From Streptomyces buecherae (GTDB taxonomy: Bacteria > Actinomycetota > Actinomycetes > Streptomycetales > Streptomycetaceae), in assembly GCF_014295035.1 (NCBI RefSeq), contig NZ_CP060404.1, positions 7,232,501 through 7,296,500 of the forward strand: a stretch of DNA of 64,000 bases. Direction: 5' to 3'. The translations under genes were made by a program, and so were the position numbers. This document shows positions 15,798 through 24,531 of this stretch, piece after piece. The notes under the pieces are model-generated. The model was not told the origin of the DNA, searched no databases, and worked only from the letters and a program-made list of their open reading frames with translations. Position 1 is the stretch's first letter. Each line of letters starts with the position of its first letter.

Positions 15798-16250
15798 TCA
15801 CGCGTGCCCTGGCGGATCGCACTTCTGGTGAGTGTCGGCCCGCGCGGCATCCGAGTGGGACGGATTCCAGAGCCGGTCGGCCTCACCGCGGGCGACATGG
15901 TCCGCGTACACGCGCACCTTGTGCCGCATCACCTCCAGGGTCTCCCGCAGCTCGCGGATCCGCGCCTCCACGTGGTCTTCGTGTCGGCGCAGTAGCTGAA
16001 GGCGCTCCTGTTCGTTGCCCGGGCCCTGACGGGCCAACTCGATGTACTGCCGGATCGTCGCCAGGGACATGCCGGAGGAGCGCAGCTTCGTGCAGATGGC
16101 CAGCCATTCCAGATCTTCTTCGTGGTAGATCCGGCGGCCGTTGGACAGGCGGCGCACCGGGTTGGCGAAAAGCCCCTCCCGCTCGTAGAACCGCAGTGTG
16201 TGCACGCTCAGCCCACTGCGCCGTGCCACCTCGCCGATGCTCAGGTCCAC
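15798..16250 (-). CDS. MerR-family transcriptional regulator
   Basis: 150 residues from a GTG (VDLSIGEVARRSGLS) with GGAGGGG upstream; a longer start is less likely. The N-terminal winged HTH (1-70) has SVHTLRFYEREGLF and RRIYHEEDLEWL; then comes a dimerising coiled coil (about 75-125, ERLQLLRRHEDHVEARIRELRETLEVM). There is no Cys cluster of metal-sensing members, so an organic effector is likely. It is divergent from an SDR gene, and the intergenic region has a MerR-type promoter with a 19-base spacer holding a dyad, so this protein almost certainly controls that SDR and itself. Confidence 0.88.
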   Translation of the reverse strand: MDLSIGEVARRSGLSVHTLRFYEREGLFANPVRRLSNGRRIYHEEDLEWLAICTKLRSSGMSLATIRQYIELARQGPGNEQERLQLLRRHEDHVEARIRELRETLEVMRHKVRVYADHVARGEADRLWNPSHSDAARADTHQKCDPPGHA

Positions 16251-16274
16251 GAAAACCCCTCCCGCACCCAACTG

Positions 16275-16305
16275 TTGATCTAGACCCGACTCTAGGTTCT
16301 AGCGT
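16275..16305 (+). promoter_or_regulatory. MerR-type promoter and operator
   Basis: A -35 like TTGATC (16275-16280) and a -10 like TAGCGT (16300-16305) are 19 bases apart, the overlong spacer typical of MerR-controlled promoters. In the spacer is the dyad CTAGA-N6-TCTAG (16280-16284, 16291-16295). Transcription would run toward the SDR gene, giving a leader of about 35 bases. Confidence 0.65.
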
Positions 16306-16346
16306 CGTGTTCTCCGCCATCGGAACCATCGGAAGCAGGAGAGAAC

Positions 16347-17174
16347 ATGAGCGTTTGGTTTGTCACCGGGGCGTCGCGTGGGCTCGGCGCGGAGATCACC
16401 CGGGAAGCGCTGGACCGAGGCCACAGCGTGATCGCCACGGCCAGGGACGCGTCGGCGGTGCTCCGGGCGTACCCGCAGGCGCCGAACGGACTGCTGGCGG
16501 TGAACGCGAACGTCACCGAACCAGAGCAGCTCATGACCGCGGTGCGGGCTGGCCTGGCGGAGTTCGGCCGGATCGACGTCGTGGCCAACAACGCCGGCTA
16601 CGGCCTCATCGGCGCGATCGAGGAGACCTCCGACCAGGCCGCCCGGGCACTGTTCGACGTCAACGTCTTCGGCGTGCTCAACACGTTGCGGGCGACCCTG
16701 CCGACGTTGCGCGCCCAGCGGACCGGACACGTCCTGAACATCGGCTCCGTGGGCGGCTTCGCCACCGCTCCGGCGGCGGGCTTGTACGGCGCGTCGAAGT
16801 TCGCCCTGGAGGGCATCTCCGAAGCGCTCCAGGGCGAGTTGGCCCCGCTCGGCGTCCGCGTCACGATCGTGGAGCCGGGTGGGTTCCGCACCGACTTTCT
16901 CAGCGGATCGAGCATGCGGGTCGAACCGGCCTCCATCGCCGACTACACCGCCGGCGCGGGGCCGGTACGCGAGGCACTGGCCGAGCACGACGGCCGGCAG
17001 CCCGGCGATCCGGTGAAGGCGGCGAAGGCCATCGTCGACATCACCGAGGTCGCCGAACCGCCGCTGCGCCTGCAACTGGGCGCGGACGCGATCGAGCGCG
17101 TCGAGGCCAAGCTGGAACTGGTGCGACGGGAACTCGACCAATGGCGCCACGTGGCCCTCTCCACCGGGATCTGA
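16347..17174 (+). CDS. Short-chain dehydrogenase/reductase
   Basis: 275 residues; AGGAGAG sits a few bases upstream. It is a classical SDR: cofactor motif TGASRGLG at 7-14, NNAG near 88-91, catalytic Ser in NIGSVGG and YGASK as the YxxxK motif. Substrate specificity is not readable. It is transcribed from the MerR-type promoter at 16275 and is probably induced by the ligand sensed by the divergent regulator. Confidence 0.9.
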   Translation: MSVWFVTGASRGLGAEITREALDRGHSVIATARDASAVLRAYPQAPNGLLAVNANVTEPEQLMTAVRAGLAEFGRIDVVANNAGYGLIGAIEETSDQAARALFDVNVFGVLNTLRATLPTLRAQRTGHVLNIGSVGGFATAPAAGLYGASKFALEGISEALQGELAPLGVRVTIVEPGGFRTDFLSGSSMRVEPASIADYTAGAGPVREALAEHDGRQPGDPVKAAKAIVDITEVAEPPLRLQLGADAIERVEAKLELVRRELDQWRHVALSTGI

Positions 17175-17357
17175 GCGGCGACCTCCGTACCGTGCTGTCG
17201 GTTCGAACGCGACTGCCTGGTCGGGTGATCGCGCGGGGGCCGGCGCGTGAGGACGCGGCCTCGTGGTGGCTCGGCGATGCGAGACCCGCCGTTTCCGGAC
17301 CAAACGATCATGTTCGGAAAGCGGAAGCCTTTCTGAAGCCCTGTTCAGCGGCGCTCA

Positions 17358-17374
17358 CACCATGTTCCATGGTG
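17358..17374. promoter_or_regulatory. CACCATG-N3-CATGGTG dyad upstream of DUF5107 gene
   Basis: A perfect seven-base inverted repeat with a TTC centre, 54 bases before the start; a second smaller repeat CTGAA-N6-TTCAG precedes it (17333-17348). Both may be operator sites for a sugar-type repressor. Confidence 0.45.
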
Positions 17375-17427
17375 ATCACGCGGTCGCAGCGAGGCGGTCG
17401 CGGGTGTAAGGACTGAGAGAGGCAGTA

Positions 17428-19554
17428 GTGGTAACGAGCGTGCGACGCACCACCCTCACCCTTCCCGCCGCCGCGCTGGGCCCGGAGAACCCGCTGCCCG
17501 CTCTGCGTCCGTTGGACGAGGTCCACCAGATCGACGACCACACCCGCGCGGGGCTGCCCGACCAGATGGCCCGGCAGGTCGCGTACGAGCCGCTGCGCTC
17601 GATACTGCCCACCAGGCTGCGCGACGCGTACACCCGAGACCGGGTACCGACCGAGCTGGACGCGATCGTGATCGAGAACGACCGGCTGCGGGCGACCGTG
17701 CTGCCCGGGCTCGGCGGGCGCGTCGCCTCCCTCTTCCACAAGCCGACCGAGCGCGAACTGCTCTACCGCAACCCGGTCCTGCAACCCGCGGACTTCGCGC
17801 TCAACGGCGCCTGGTTCTCCGGCGGCATCGAGTGGAACATCGGCGCCACCGGCCACACCACCCTCTCCTGCGCCCCCGTGCACGCGGCGACCGTGCCCGC
17901 CCCGGACGGCTCCGGCGGCCGGATGCTGCGCCTGTGGGAGTGGGAGCGACTGCGCGACCTGCCGTTCCAGGTGGACCTGTGGCTCCCGGACGGCTCGGAC
18001 TTCCTGTACGTGGGCGTGCGGGTGCGCAACCCGCACCCGCACCCGGCGCCGGTGTACTGGTGGTCCAACATCGCCGTCCCGGAGACCGAGCGCACCCGGG
18101 TGCTCGCGCCGGCCGAGGCCGCGTACCACTTCGGCTACGAGCGCGACCTGCGCCGGGTGCCTGTGCCCCACTGGCGCGGCGTGGACCACACGTACCCGCT
18201 GCGCGGCACGCACGCCGCGGACTACTTCTACGACCTGCCCGCGGGCGCCCGGCGGTGGATCGCCGCGCTGGACGGCGACGGGCACGGCCTCGTACACACC
18301 TCGACCGACCTGCTGCGGGGCCGCAAGCTGTTCCTGTGGGGCGCCGGCAGCGGCGGCCGGCGCTGGCAGGACTGGCTCACCGAGCCCGGTACCGGCGGTT
18401 ACGCCGAGATCCAGGCCGGCCTCGCCCGCACCCAGCTCGAACACGTACGGCTCGGCGCCGAAGAGGACTTCAGTTGGCTGGAGGCGTACGGTCCGCTGAG
18501 CGCCGACCCGACCACCGTGCACGGCGACGACTGGGCCGCGGCGCGCGGCGCGGTCGCCGAGCGGCTGGCGCGGGCGCTGCCCCGGGCCGACGTCGAGGCC
18601 GCGTACCAGGCGTGGCTGCCGAGCGCCGACACCGAGCCCGACGAGGTGCTGGCCAGCGGCTCGGGCTGGGGCGCCCTGGAGGTGGAGCGCGCCGGGTACG
18701 CGCTGCCGGGCACGCCGTTCGCGCCCGCCTCGCTGGGGGCGGACCAGCAGCCGTGGCGCGAACTGCTGCGCACCGGCGCGCTGCCGGCGCCCGAGCCGGC
18801 GACACCACCCGGCACCTCGCTGGTCTCCCGACCCTGGCGCGAACTCCTGGAGACCGCCGACGCGGACGTGTTGGTGGACCCGCACCTCAAGTACCACCTC
18901 GGGGTGGCCCAGTGGCACGAGGGCGACCGCTCGCAGGCCGTACGGAGCTGGGAGCGGGCCATCGAGATCAGCGACTGGTGGCCCGTACTGCGCTGCCTGG
19001 CCGTCGCCGACCAGACGGACGGCCACCCCCACCGCGCCGCCGACCGCTGGCTCGCCGCGTTCCACGGCGCGGTGGGGGAGTGGCGTGAGCGGTACGGGGA
19101 CGGCGGGGACGGCGGCCCCACGACGGCCGACCGGGAGGCCGGTGCGGAAGGCGATGACGAGGGCGGCGCCGAGTGGCGGGCCGCGCTCGCCGGGCTCGGG
19201 CGCGAGACGGTGACCGCGCTCCTCGCGGTGGACCGGGGGGCGGAGGCGCGGGACGCGCTGGCCGCGCTGCCGGCGGCGGTGCGTGCCCGTGGCCGGTTCG
19301 TCCTGCTCACGGCCCAGGTGCTGGTCGCGGACGGCGACGCGGCGGGCGCCCGCGCCCTGTTCGACGCCGGCTTCGAGGTGGACGACCTGCGCGAGGGCGA
19401 CGAGACGCTGAGCGACACGTGGTTCGCCGTGGCCGAACGCCTTGTGGCCGCCGACCCGGAGTCGGCCGGCCTCGACGCCGACGCGCTGCGGGCCCGCGCC
19501 AGGGAACTGCACCCGCTGCCCGACCGCTACGAGTTCCGCATGCGGCCCGCCTGA
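17428..19554 (+). CDS. DUF5107 domain protein with C-terminal TPR-like region
   Basis: 708 residues from a GTG with GAGAGAGG upstream. The N-terminal half (about 70-350) is a DUF5107 beta-sandwich-like domain: TVLPGLGGRVASLFHKPTER, GAWFSGGIEWNIGATGHT, and PVYWWSNIAVPETERTRVL. The C-terminal half (about 470-700) is helical and TPR-like (HLKYHLGVAQWHEGDRSQAV, LAALPAAVRARGRFVLLTA). Proteins of this plan are linked to carbohydrate metabolism and resemble aldose-epimerase-type folds; catalytic activity is not established. No signal peptide, so it is cytoplasmic. It stands alone, followed by a G-rich convergent region. Confidence 0.85.
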   Translation: MVTSVRRTTLTLPAAALGPENPLPALRPLDEVHQIDDHTRAGLPDQMARQVAYEPLRSILPTRLRDAYTRDRVPTELDAIVIENDRLRATVLPGLGGRVASLFHKPTERELLYRNPVLQPADFALNGAWFSGGIEWNIGATGHTTLSCAPVHAATVPAPDGSGGRMLRLWEWERLRDLPFQVDLWLPDGSDFLYVGVRVRNPHPHPAPVYWWSNIAVPETERTRVLAPAEAAYHFGYERDLRRVPVPHWRGVDHTYPLRGTHAADYFYDLPAGARRWIAALDGDGHGLVHTSTDLLRGRKLFLWGAGSGGRRWQDWLTEPGTGGYAEIQAGLARTQLEHVRLGAEEDFSWLEAYGPLSADPTTVHGDDWAAARGAVAERLARALPRADVEAAYQAWLPSADTEPDEVLASGSGWGALEVERAGYALPGTPFAPASLGADQQPWRELLRTGALPAPEPATPPGTSLVSRPWRELLETADADVLVDPHLKYHLGVAQWHEGDRSQAVRSWERAIEISDWWPVLRCLAVADQTDGHPHRAADRWLAAFHGAVGEWRERYGDGGDGGPTTADREAGAEGDDEGGAEWRAALAGLGRETVTALLAVDRGAEARDALAALPAAVRARGRFVLLTAQVLVADGDAAGARALFDAGFEVDDLREGDETLSDTWFAVAERLVAADPESAGLDADALRARARELHPLPDRYEFRMRPA

Positions 19555-19584
19555 TGGCCGGCTGACGTTCGGCGGGTTGGTGGT

Positions 19585-19623
19585 GGGTGGTTGGGTGATG
19601 GGCAGTGGGTTGTCGGGGGTGGG
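19585..19623 (+). other. G-quadruplex-prone G-rich tract
   Basis: Runs of at least three G occur at 19585, 19593, 19600, 19607, 19615 and 19621 with loops of 2-5 bases, fitting the G3+N1-7 pattern several times over. It is on the + strand just beyond the DUF5107 gene, inside a G/T-rich stretch of about 120 bases between convergent genes. Confidence 0.6.
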
Positions 19624-19767
19624 TTGCGGTGCGGCTGGTGGAGTGGGAGCCGGTTGGTGGGTGGCTCCGGGGGGTGGGTGGAGACGGTCGAGCCGGCCGC
19701 CGCGTGGGTGCGGTGGCCGGCTCGGGGGCGCGCGGGGCGCGTGGCGCGTGCGGCGCGGGGTGGTGGG

Positions 19768-20127
19768 TCAGGCGGTCGGCTGGGGGTTGCGGTCCACGTA
19801 CTCGAAGACCGAGCCGTCCGGGTGCCGGGCGACCAGGTTGCGGCCGATCGGGGTCGGCAGCGGGCCGGCGATGATCTGCGCGCCGACGGCCTTGAGGTCC
19901 GACACGGCCGCGTCCACGTCCCGGACCGCCAGGGTGGCCGTGACCTTCTTCAGGATCTCCATCTCGGCCGCCGGGCCGCTCATGAGGAAGAAGCAGCCGA
20001 CCGCGGCCACCGAGACGTTGCCCCGTTCGAAGCGCATCGCCTGCGCCCCGGTCAGCCGCTCGTAGACGGCGATCGCGGCGTCCAGATCCGCGACGCACAC
20101 CCGCAGTGAAGTCCCCAGAATGTCCAT
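19768..20127 (-). CDS. VOC family protein
   Basis: 119 residues: MDILGTSLRVCVADLDAAIAVYE opens the first module and ATLAVRDVDAAVSDLKAVGAQ the second, ending HPDGSVFEYVDR. This is the two-module VOC fold; a metal site is possible through the terminal Glu. It lies 24 bases downstream of a methyltransferase gene on the same strand and is likely co-transcribed with it. Substrate unknown. Confidence 0.85.
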   Translation of the reverse strand: MDILGTSLRVCVADLDAAIAVYERLTGAQAMRFERGNVSVAAVGCFFLMSGPAAEMEILKKVTATLAVRDVDAAVSDLKAVGAQIIAGPLPTPIGRNLVARHPDGSVFEYVDRNPQPTA

Positions 20128-20151
20128 GCGAACGAGCCTAGTTGAGCCAGG

Positions 20152-20982
20152 TCACACGCGACACAAGAGCTCTCCGTGGAGTACGGCGAACCAGCCGTCG
20201 GCCGCCGCGCCCCACGTCCGCCAGGCGTCGGCCGCCGCCCGCAACTCCTCCTCGGTGGCGTGCCCACCGGCCACCACGCGCTCCTGGTAGGCGGGCACCA
20301 GCGTCCGGTCCGCCCACAGCCCGCTCCACCAGGCGCGCTCGTCCGGCGTCGCGTAGCACCAGGTGGCGGCCGACGCCGTGACGTCGGTGAACCCCGCCTG
20401 CCGGGCCCAGGACAGCAACCGCCGCCCGGCGTCCGGCTCGCCACCGCTGGCGCGGGCCACCGCGCGGTAGGTGGCCAGCCAGGCGTCGAGCGCGGGCACC
20501 CGCGGGTACCAGGTCATGGCGGCGTAGTCGGCGTCGCGCACGGCCACCACCCCGCCCGGCCGGCACACCCGGCGCATCTCGCGCAGCGCGGCCACCGGGT
20601 CCGCCACGTGCTGGAGCACCTGGTGGGCGTGGACCACGTCGAACGAGGCGTCCGGGAAGGCCAACCGGTAGACGTCGCCGACGGCATACGTGACGTTGTC
20701 GAGGCCGCGTTGGGCGGCCACGGCGCGGGCCTGGTCGAGCACGGCGCCGGCCGCGTCCACGCCCGTGACCCGGCCCGGCGCGACCCGGGCCGCGAAGTCG
20801 GCGGTGATGGTGCCGGGCCCGCAGCCGACGTCGAGCACCGAGCGCCCGGCGGTCAGCTCGGGCAGCAGGTAGCCGGCCGAGTTCTCGGCGGTGCGCCAGG
20901 TGTGGGAGCGCAGCACGGACTCGTGGTGGCCGTGCACGTAGTGCGCGGCGCGACGCGGCGTGCCGGTGGGCGACGAGGGCAT
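20152..20982 (-). CDS. Class I SAM-dependent methyltransferase
   Basis: 276 residues from ATG at 20982, with GGAAGG upstream; longer versions run into non-coding sequence. SAM-binding motif I is VLDVGCGPGTITADF, motif II region GVDAAGAVLDQA, and the post-motif VVHAHQVLQHVADPVAALREM is typical of UbiE/Methyltransf_11 enzymes. The C-terminal third is Trp-rich. The acceptor is unknown. Likely the first gene of a pair with the VOC gene. Confidence 0.88.
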   Translation of the reverse strand: MPSSPTGTPRRAAHYVHGHHESVLRSHTWRTAENSAGYLLPELTAGRSVLDVGCGPGTITADFAARVAPGRVTGVDAAGAVLDQARAVAAQRGLDNVTYAVGDVYRLAFPDASFDVVHAHQVLQHVADPVAALREMRRVCRPGGVVAVRDADYAAMTWYPRVPALDAWLATYRAVARASGGEPDAGRRLLSWARQAGFTDVTASAATWCYATPDERAWWSGLWADRTLVPAYQERVVAGGHATEEELRAAADAWRTWGAAADGWFAVLHGELLCRV

Positions 20983-21241
20983 GGCGAACCTTCCGTGACT
21001 CCGGTCAGAGCGCGGCGACCCGAGCGGGCGCCACTCCCGCACCGTACGCCGCCGTCTCGCTCCGCGAGAGGGGCGTCTTGGTATGTGAGAGGCGCCGAAC
21101 GCCCGGGTATCTCGTCTCCGGCCCGGCCGGGCGCGGCTTCGGCATCGCTGGCCCGCCTGCTCGCAGGCCCGCCTGTTCGCCCGGCCGGGGCGTCGCTGTT
21201 CCCGCCGTCGCGGTCGCTGCTCTCGTCGCTGTCGTCGTCGC

Positions 21242-23158
21242 TCAGACTTCGAGCGGGCGGTAGACGCGCAGCGCCTCGTTCACCTTGTCCAGCGTCAGGC
21301 CGCGCGGGGCGCGCGTGATCTCGCCGTCGTACGCCAGGTCGGCGCCCTCCGGGATCTCGTCCACGCGCAGGTGCCGCAACCGGGCCTCCGCGTGGACGGG
21401 GGAGCGGCGCAGGACGCCGAGCAGCGCGGCCGACAGGAGCCGGGCGCGGGGCAGCCGGCCGCCGTGCACCATGCGCACGTCGAGCAGGCCGTCGGCGAGG
21501 TCGTGCCGGCTGGCCGGAGCCGAACCCACGCCGCGGTACGAGCAGTTGCCCACGAAGAGCATCCACACGGCGCGGCGCTTGCCGTTGATGACCAGGTCGA
21601 GCGGCTCGGCCGTGCGCAGCACCTGGGCCGCGGCCAGCACCTCGGCCGCCCAACTGCCCACGCGTCCCGACCAGCGCTCGCGAATGCGCACCATCTCCGG
21701 GTAGCAGCCGATGCTGAAGGTGTTGACGTAGTGCGTGGCCGTCGACGTGGCCGCCCCGTCGGCCGTGAACCGCGCCAGGTCGACGGCGACCGCCTGACCC
21801 GCGGTCACCGCCCGGCAGGTGTCGTCGACGGTCTCCAGGCCCAGGTCGTACGCGAAGTGGTTGAGCGTCCCGCCGGGCAGCACGGCCAGCGGCAGCCCCT
21901 CGCGCGCGGCCACCGCCGCCGCGGCGCTGACCGTGCCGTCGCCGCCGCACACCCCGAGCGCGCCGCCGACCTCGGCGGCCCGGCGCGCGGCCTTCTCCAA
22001 CAGCTCGAGCAGCGAGGGCGGTTCGGCGTCGGGTGCCGTGTGGGACGCGGCCGCGCCACCGACGCTCCGCTCGGCCGCCGTCCGCGCCCGCTCCTCCTCC
22101 GGGACCAGGTCCGGCTCCGGGTCGGGCGTGAAGGTCCAGAACTCGGCCTCGGGCAGCGCCTCGCGGATCGGGTCCAGCGGGTCGGTGCGCGGCGGCCACA
22201 CGCTGGTGGCGCCCGAACCGGAGTTGGCCACGACGATCAGGCCCCGGCCGCGCGGCAGCGCCGGGGCGTCCGTGCGGGGGCGCGCGGCGGGCGGCAACTG
22301 GGACCGGGTGGGCACCAGGCCGCGCACGGCGAGCGCCGCGCCGGCGCCGAGTGCCGAGCCCACCAGGACGTCGCTGGGGTAGTGCGCGCCGGTGTAGATG
22401 CGGGAGAAGGCCACCGACGCGGCGATCGGCGCCACCACGGCGCCCCAGCGCGGCGACTCGAGGGCCACCCCCACCGCGAAGGCGGCGGCCGACGCGGAGT
22501 GACCGGAGGGGAAGGATGTGGTGATGGGCTGCCGACGCAGCCGGCGGACCATCGGGACAACGTGCACCAGCGGCCTGGTCCGCCGCACCGAGCGCTTGGC
22601 CACCGTGTTGACCGTCAGCGACGCCAGCGCGAGCGAGGCCACGCCGCGCACCGCGGCCCGGCGCGTGGTGCGGTGGCCGGTGGCCGCCATGCCCGCCGCC
22701 AGGGCCAGCCACAGCCGCCCGTGGTTGGCGCTGTGACTCAGCCGGGGGAGCACGCGCTCGGCACCCGGCCAGTTCCGGGACGCCACCGTGTGGAAGAGCT
22801 TCTTGTCGAGCCCGACCAGCCAGTGGTCACCGACGCCGGGGTGGCCCGGCGTGGGCGTGACGTCGGTCGCCGCGGCGTCGAACGCGGCGCGGGCGGCCCG
22901 CGTCGCCCGGGTGCGCCGCCACGGCGTGCGGCGCGCACCGCGCCACCCCTCGGCCGCGGCGGCGGCGCGCGACAGCAGGGCGTCGGGCGCGCCGACCACG
23001 GCCGACAAGGCGAGGGGGCCCGCCGGCCGCAGCCGGGCCGGCCACGAGGCCCGGCCGCCCGCGCGCCGGGGCGACGCCCACGCCGCCGCCAGGCCCGACG
23101 CCCGGTCACCCCCACGCGACCGGCGCGCCGTGCCCCGTACCCCGCCCTGACCTGCCAT
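21242..23158 (-). CDS. PAP2 phosphatase - diacylglycerol kinase fusion protein
   Basis: 638 residues from ATG at 23158; AAGGAG lies seven bases upstream. After a basic Ala/Arg-rich N-terminus comes a PAP2 domain with all three signatures: KRSVRRTRP (188-196), FPSGH (216-220) and SRIYTGAHYPSD (252-263), between membrane segments (about 145-280). A diacylglycerol/sphingosine kinase catalytic domain follows: GLIVVANSGSG, GGDGTVS (405-411), LPGGTLNHFA (427-436). The combination joins a lipid phosphate phosphatase to a lipid kinase, so it probably remodels undecaprenyl, phosphatidate or diacylglycerol pools at the membrane. Such fusions occur in actinobacteria; the physiological substrate is not established. 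Confidence 0.9.
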   Translation of the reverse strand: MAGQGGVRGTARRSRGGDRASGLAAAWASPRRAGGRASWPARLRPAGPLALSAVVGAPDALLSRAAAAAEGWRGARRTPWRRTRATRAARAAFDAAATDVTPTPGHPGVGDHWLVGLDKKLFHTVASRNWPGAERVLPRLSHSANHGRLWLALAAGMAATGHRTTRRAAVRGVASLALASLTVNTVAKRSVRRTRPLVHVVPMVRRLRRQPITTSFPSGHSASAAAFAVGVALESPRWGAVVAPIAASVAFSRIYTGAHYPSDVLVGSALGAGAALAVRGLVPTRSQLPPAARPRTDAPALPRGRGLIVVANSGSGATSVWPPRTDPLDPIREALPEAEFWTFTPDPEPDLVPEEERARTAAERSVGGAAASHTAPDAEPPSLLELLEKAARRAAEVGGALGVCGGDGTVSAAAAVAAREGLPLAVLPGGTLNHFAYDLGLETVDDTCRAVTAGQAVAVDLARFTADGAATSTATHYVNTFSIGCYPEMVRIRERWSGRVGSWAAEVLAAAQVLRTAEPLDLVINGKRRAVWMLFVGNCSYRGVGSAPASRHDLADGLLDVRMVHGGRLPRARLLSAALLGVLRRSPVHAEARLRHLRVDEIPEGADLAYDGEITRAPRGLTLDKVNEALRVYRPLEV

Positions 23159-23345
23159 GCGTGACTCCTTCGTTGAACCTGCGCGTGGCCGTGCCACGGC
23201 TGTTCCCGCCTACCCAGCACCGGCCAGCGTAGGCCGGACCGGTCCGTAGGCGCTGGTCAGGGCGGGCCTGGCCGGGCCGGGAGAGCGGCGCCTCGGCCAG
23301 GCCCGCCGGGGCGCGACCGGGTCGGCCGCGCGCTGGGGGCGGGCG

Positions 23346-23873
23346 TCAGTCGACACCGGGCCCGCCCGTGAGGCCGCCACCGAACCCGTCCGTACGGTGG
23401 TGGCCGGTCTGTCCGTCCACGGAGCCGCCGAGACCGCCGAGGACGCCCGGGTGGCCGTCGGTGGGCGCGGCTCGGCTGACGTCGGCGAGGGCCGAGCCCG
23501 GGTCGTCCTGCTCGGCGAGGTCCCCCATGCTCACCATGCCGAGCGGCTGACCGTCCTCCACCACGGGGAGCCGGCGGACGGCGTACCGGCGCATCAGGTA
23601 CACCGCCTCGGCCACCGTCGTGTCAGGGGTCACCGTGACCGGCTCGGGCGTGCAGATCGCGCGGCAGCTCACGGTGAGGGGGTCGGCTCCGTCGGCGACC
23701 GCGCGCACGGTGATGTCGCGGTCCGTCAACACGCCGAGCACCCGTCCGTGCTCGGCGACGAGAACGTCTCCGACGCCCCTGGCGCGCATGAGTTGAGCGG
23801 CCTCCACCAGCGACGCGTCCGGCGATACCGCCGTCACCTGGGGAGTCATCACCTGCCGTACGTTCCGTGCCAT
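23346..23873 (-). CDS. Tandem CBS-domain protein
   Basis: 175 residues, GGAG upstream of ATG. Two CBS motifs: the first about 7-62 (VMTPQVTAVSPDASLVEAAQ... LGVLTDRDITVRAV), the second about 75-128 (VTVTPDTTVAEAVYLMRRY ... PLGMVSMGDLAEQ). The C-terminal 40 residues are Gly/Asp-rich and disordered. CBS pairs bind adenine nucleotides and sense energy state; stand-alone members of streptomycetes often belong to hypoxia or stress regulons. An 8+8 dyad at 23941-23961, about 70 bases upstream, is a possible operator. Confidence 0.87.
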   Translation of the reverse strand: MARNVRQVMTPQVTAVSPDASLVEAAQLMRARGVGDVLVAEHGRVLGVLTDRDITVRAVADGADPLTVSCRAICTPEPVTVTPDTTVAEAVYLMRRYAVRRLPVVEDGQPLGMVSMGDLAEQDDPGSALADVSRAAPTDGHPGVLGGLGGSVDGQTGHHRTDGFGGGLTGGPGVD

Positions 23874-23940
23874 CTCGCTCCGCCTTGTCCGTGGGCTTGG
23901 GGCGTGGGTCCGCGCCCCCGCTGCTCGGGGCTACCGCCCC

Positions 23941-23961
23941 GGGCCTGGCCCGTCCAGGCCC
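23941..23961. promoter_or_regulatory. GGGCCTGG-N5-CCAGGCCC dyad upstream of CBS gene
   Basis: Perfect eight-base arms, 68-88 bases upstream of the CBS start. The GGGCC/GGCCC half-sites recall DevR/OsdR-type stress operators of actinobacteria; this link is inference. Confidence 0.35.
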
Positions 23962-24404
23962 ATCGCCGAGCGCGAGTACCCGAGGGCCGCCAGGTCACAC
24001 GGGAGGCTGGTGACAACGTTGTGCCGCCGCGCCCGGGCTCGCGCGCCGGCGAGCCCGGACCGCCGTGCCGGGGGTACGGGGAGTACGCGCGCGGGATGCG
24101 CGGAGGCCGTACGCGGTGGGTGTGCGGGGCGCGCGTGCGGCCTGGGTGTGCGGAGCGCGCGGTGGGCGGGCGCCCCGTACGCGATACGCGGTGTGGGCGC
24201 GCTCGGGGAGGGGACCCGGGCGCCGGCTGAGCGGCCACCTGTCGGCGCGGTGCGCGCCGGCGGGCGCCGGGCGCGGGTGTCAGGGCTCGCGCCGGCGCGT
24301 TGCCGCGCTGGCTTCGTTTGCGGGAACCGACAGCACCTGTGCACGAGTGCGGGCAGCACTCGAAGCTCCGCGCAAATCGAACGGTTCACGACTTCAGGCA
24401 GCAC

Positions 24405-24434
24405 GGGCCCCTGCCGGGAGTTCAGCAGGGGCCC
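24405..24434. terminator. Perfect 10-bp stem hairpin
   Basis: GGGCCCCTGC and GCAGGGGCCC with a ten-base loop, about 100 bases beyond the stop of the minus-strand hydrolase gene. Confidence 0.6.
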
Positions 24435-24531
24435 ATGGTGTAGAGAGCTGCGGAGGGCCGGAACCTGTCCTCGATGAGCGGCATGCCGGCCGACATCAGC
24501 TACCTCTTGTTGCCGGTCTGACGGCCCGACC

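Larger units (their letters stand above)
23874..24531. other. Gene-free region upstream of CBS gene and downstream of hydrolase gene
   Basis: No gene is supported in this ~660-base stretch. It contains a dyad GGGCCTGG-N5-CCAGGCCC (23941-23961), a highly GC-rich segment with repeated GTGTGCGGGGCGCG-like words (about 24100-24200), and a perfect hairpin at 24405-24434. Confidence 0.5.

Noticed and set aside
21371..23164. 597-codon + strand frame opposite the PAP2-DAGK gene
   Set aside because: The opposite strand has full PAP2 and kinase motifs; this frame has none.
24405..24434. Possible tRNA or small RNA at the perfect hairpin
   Set aside because: Only a single stem; no cloverleaf, anticodon or T-loop sequence around it. 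Kept as a terminator.
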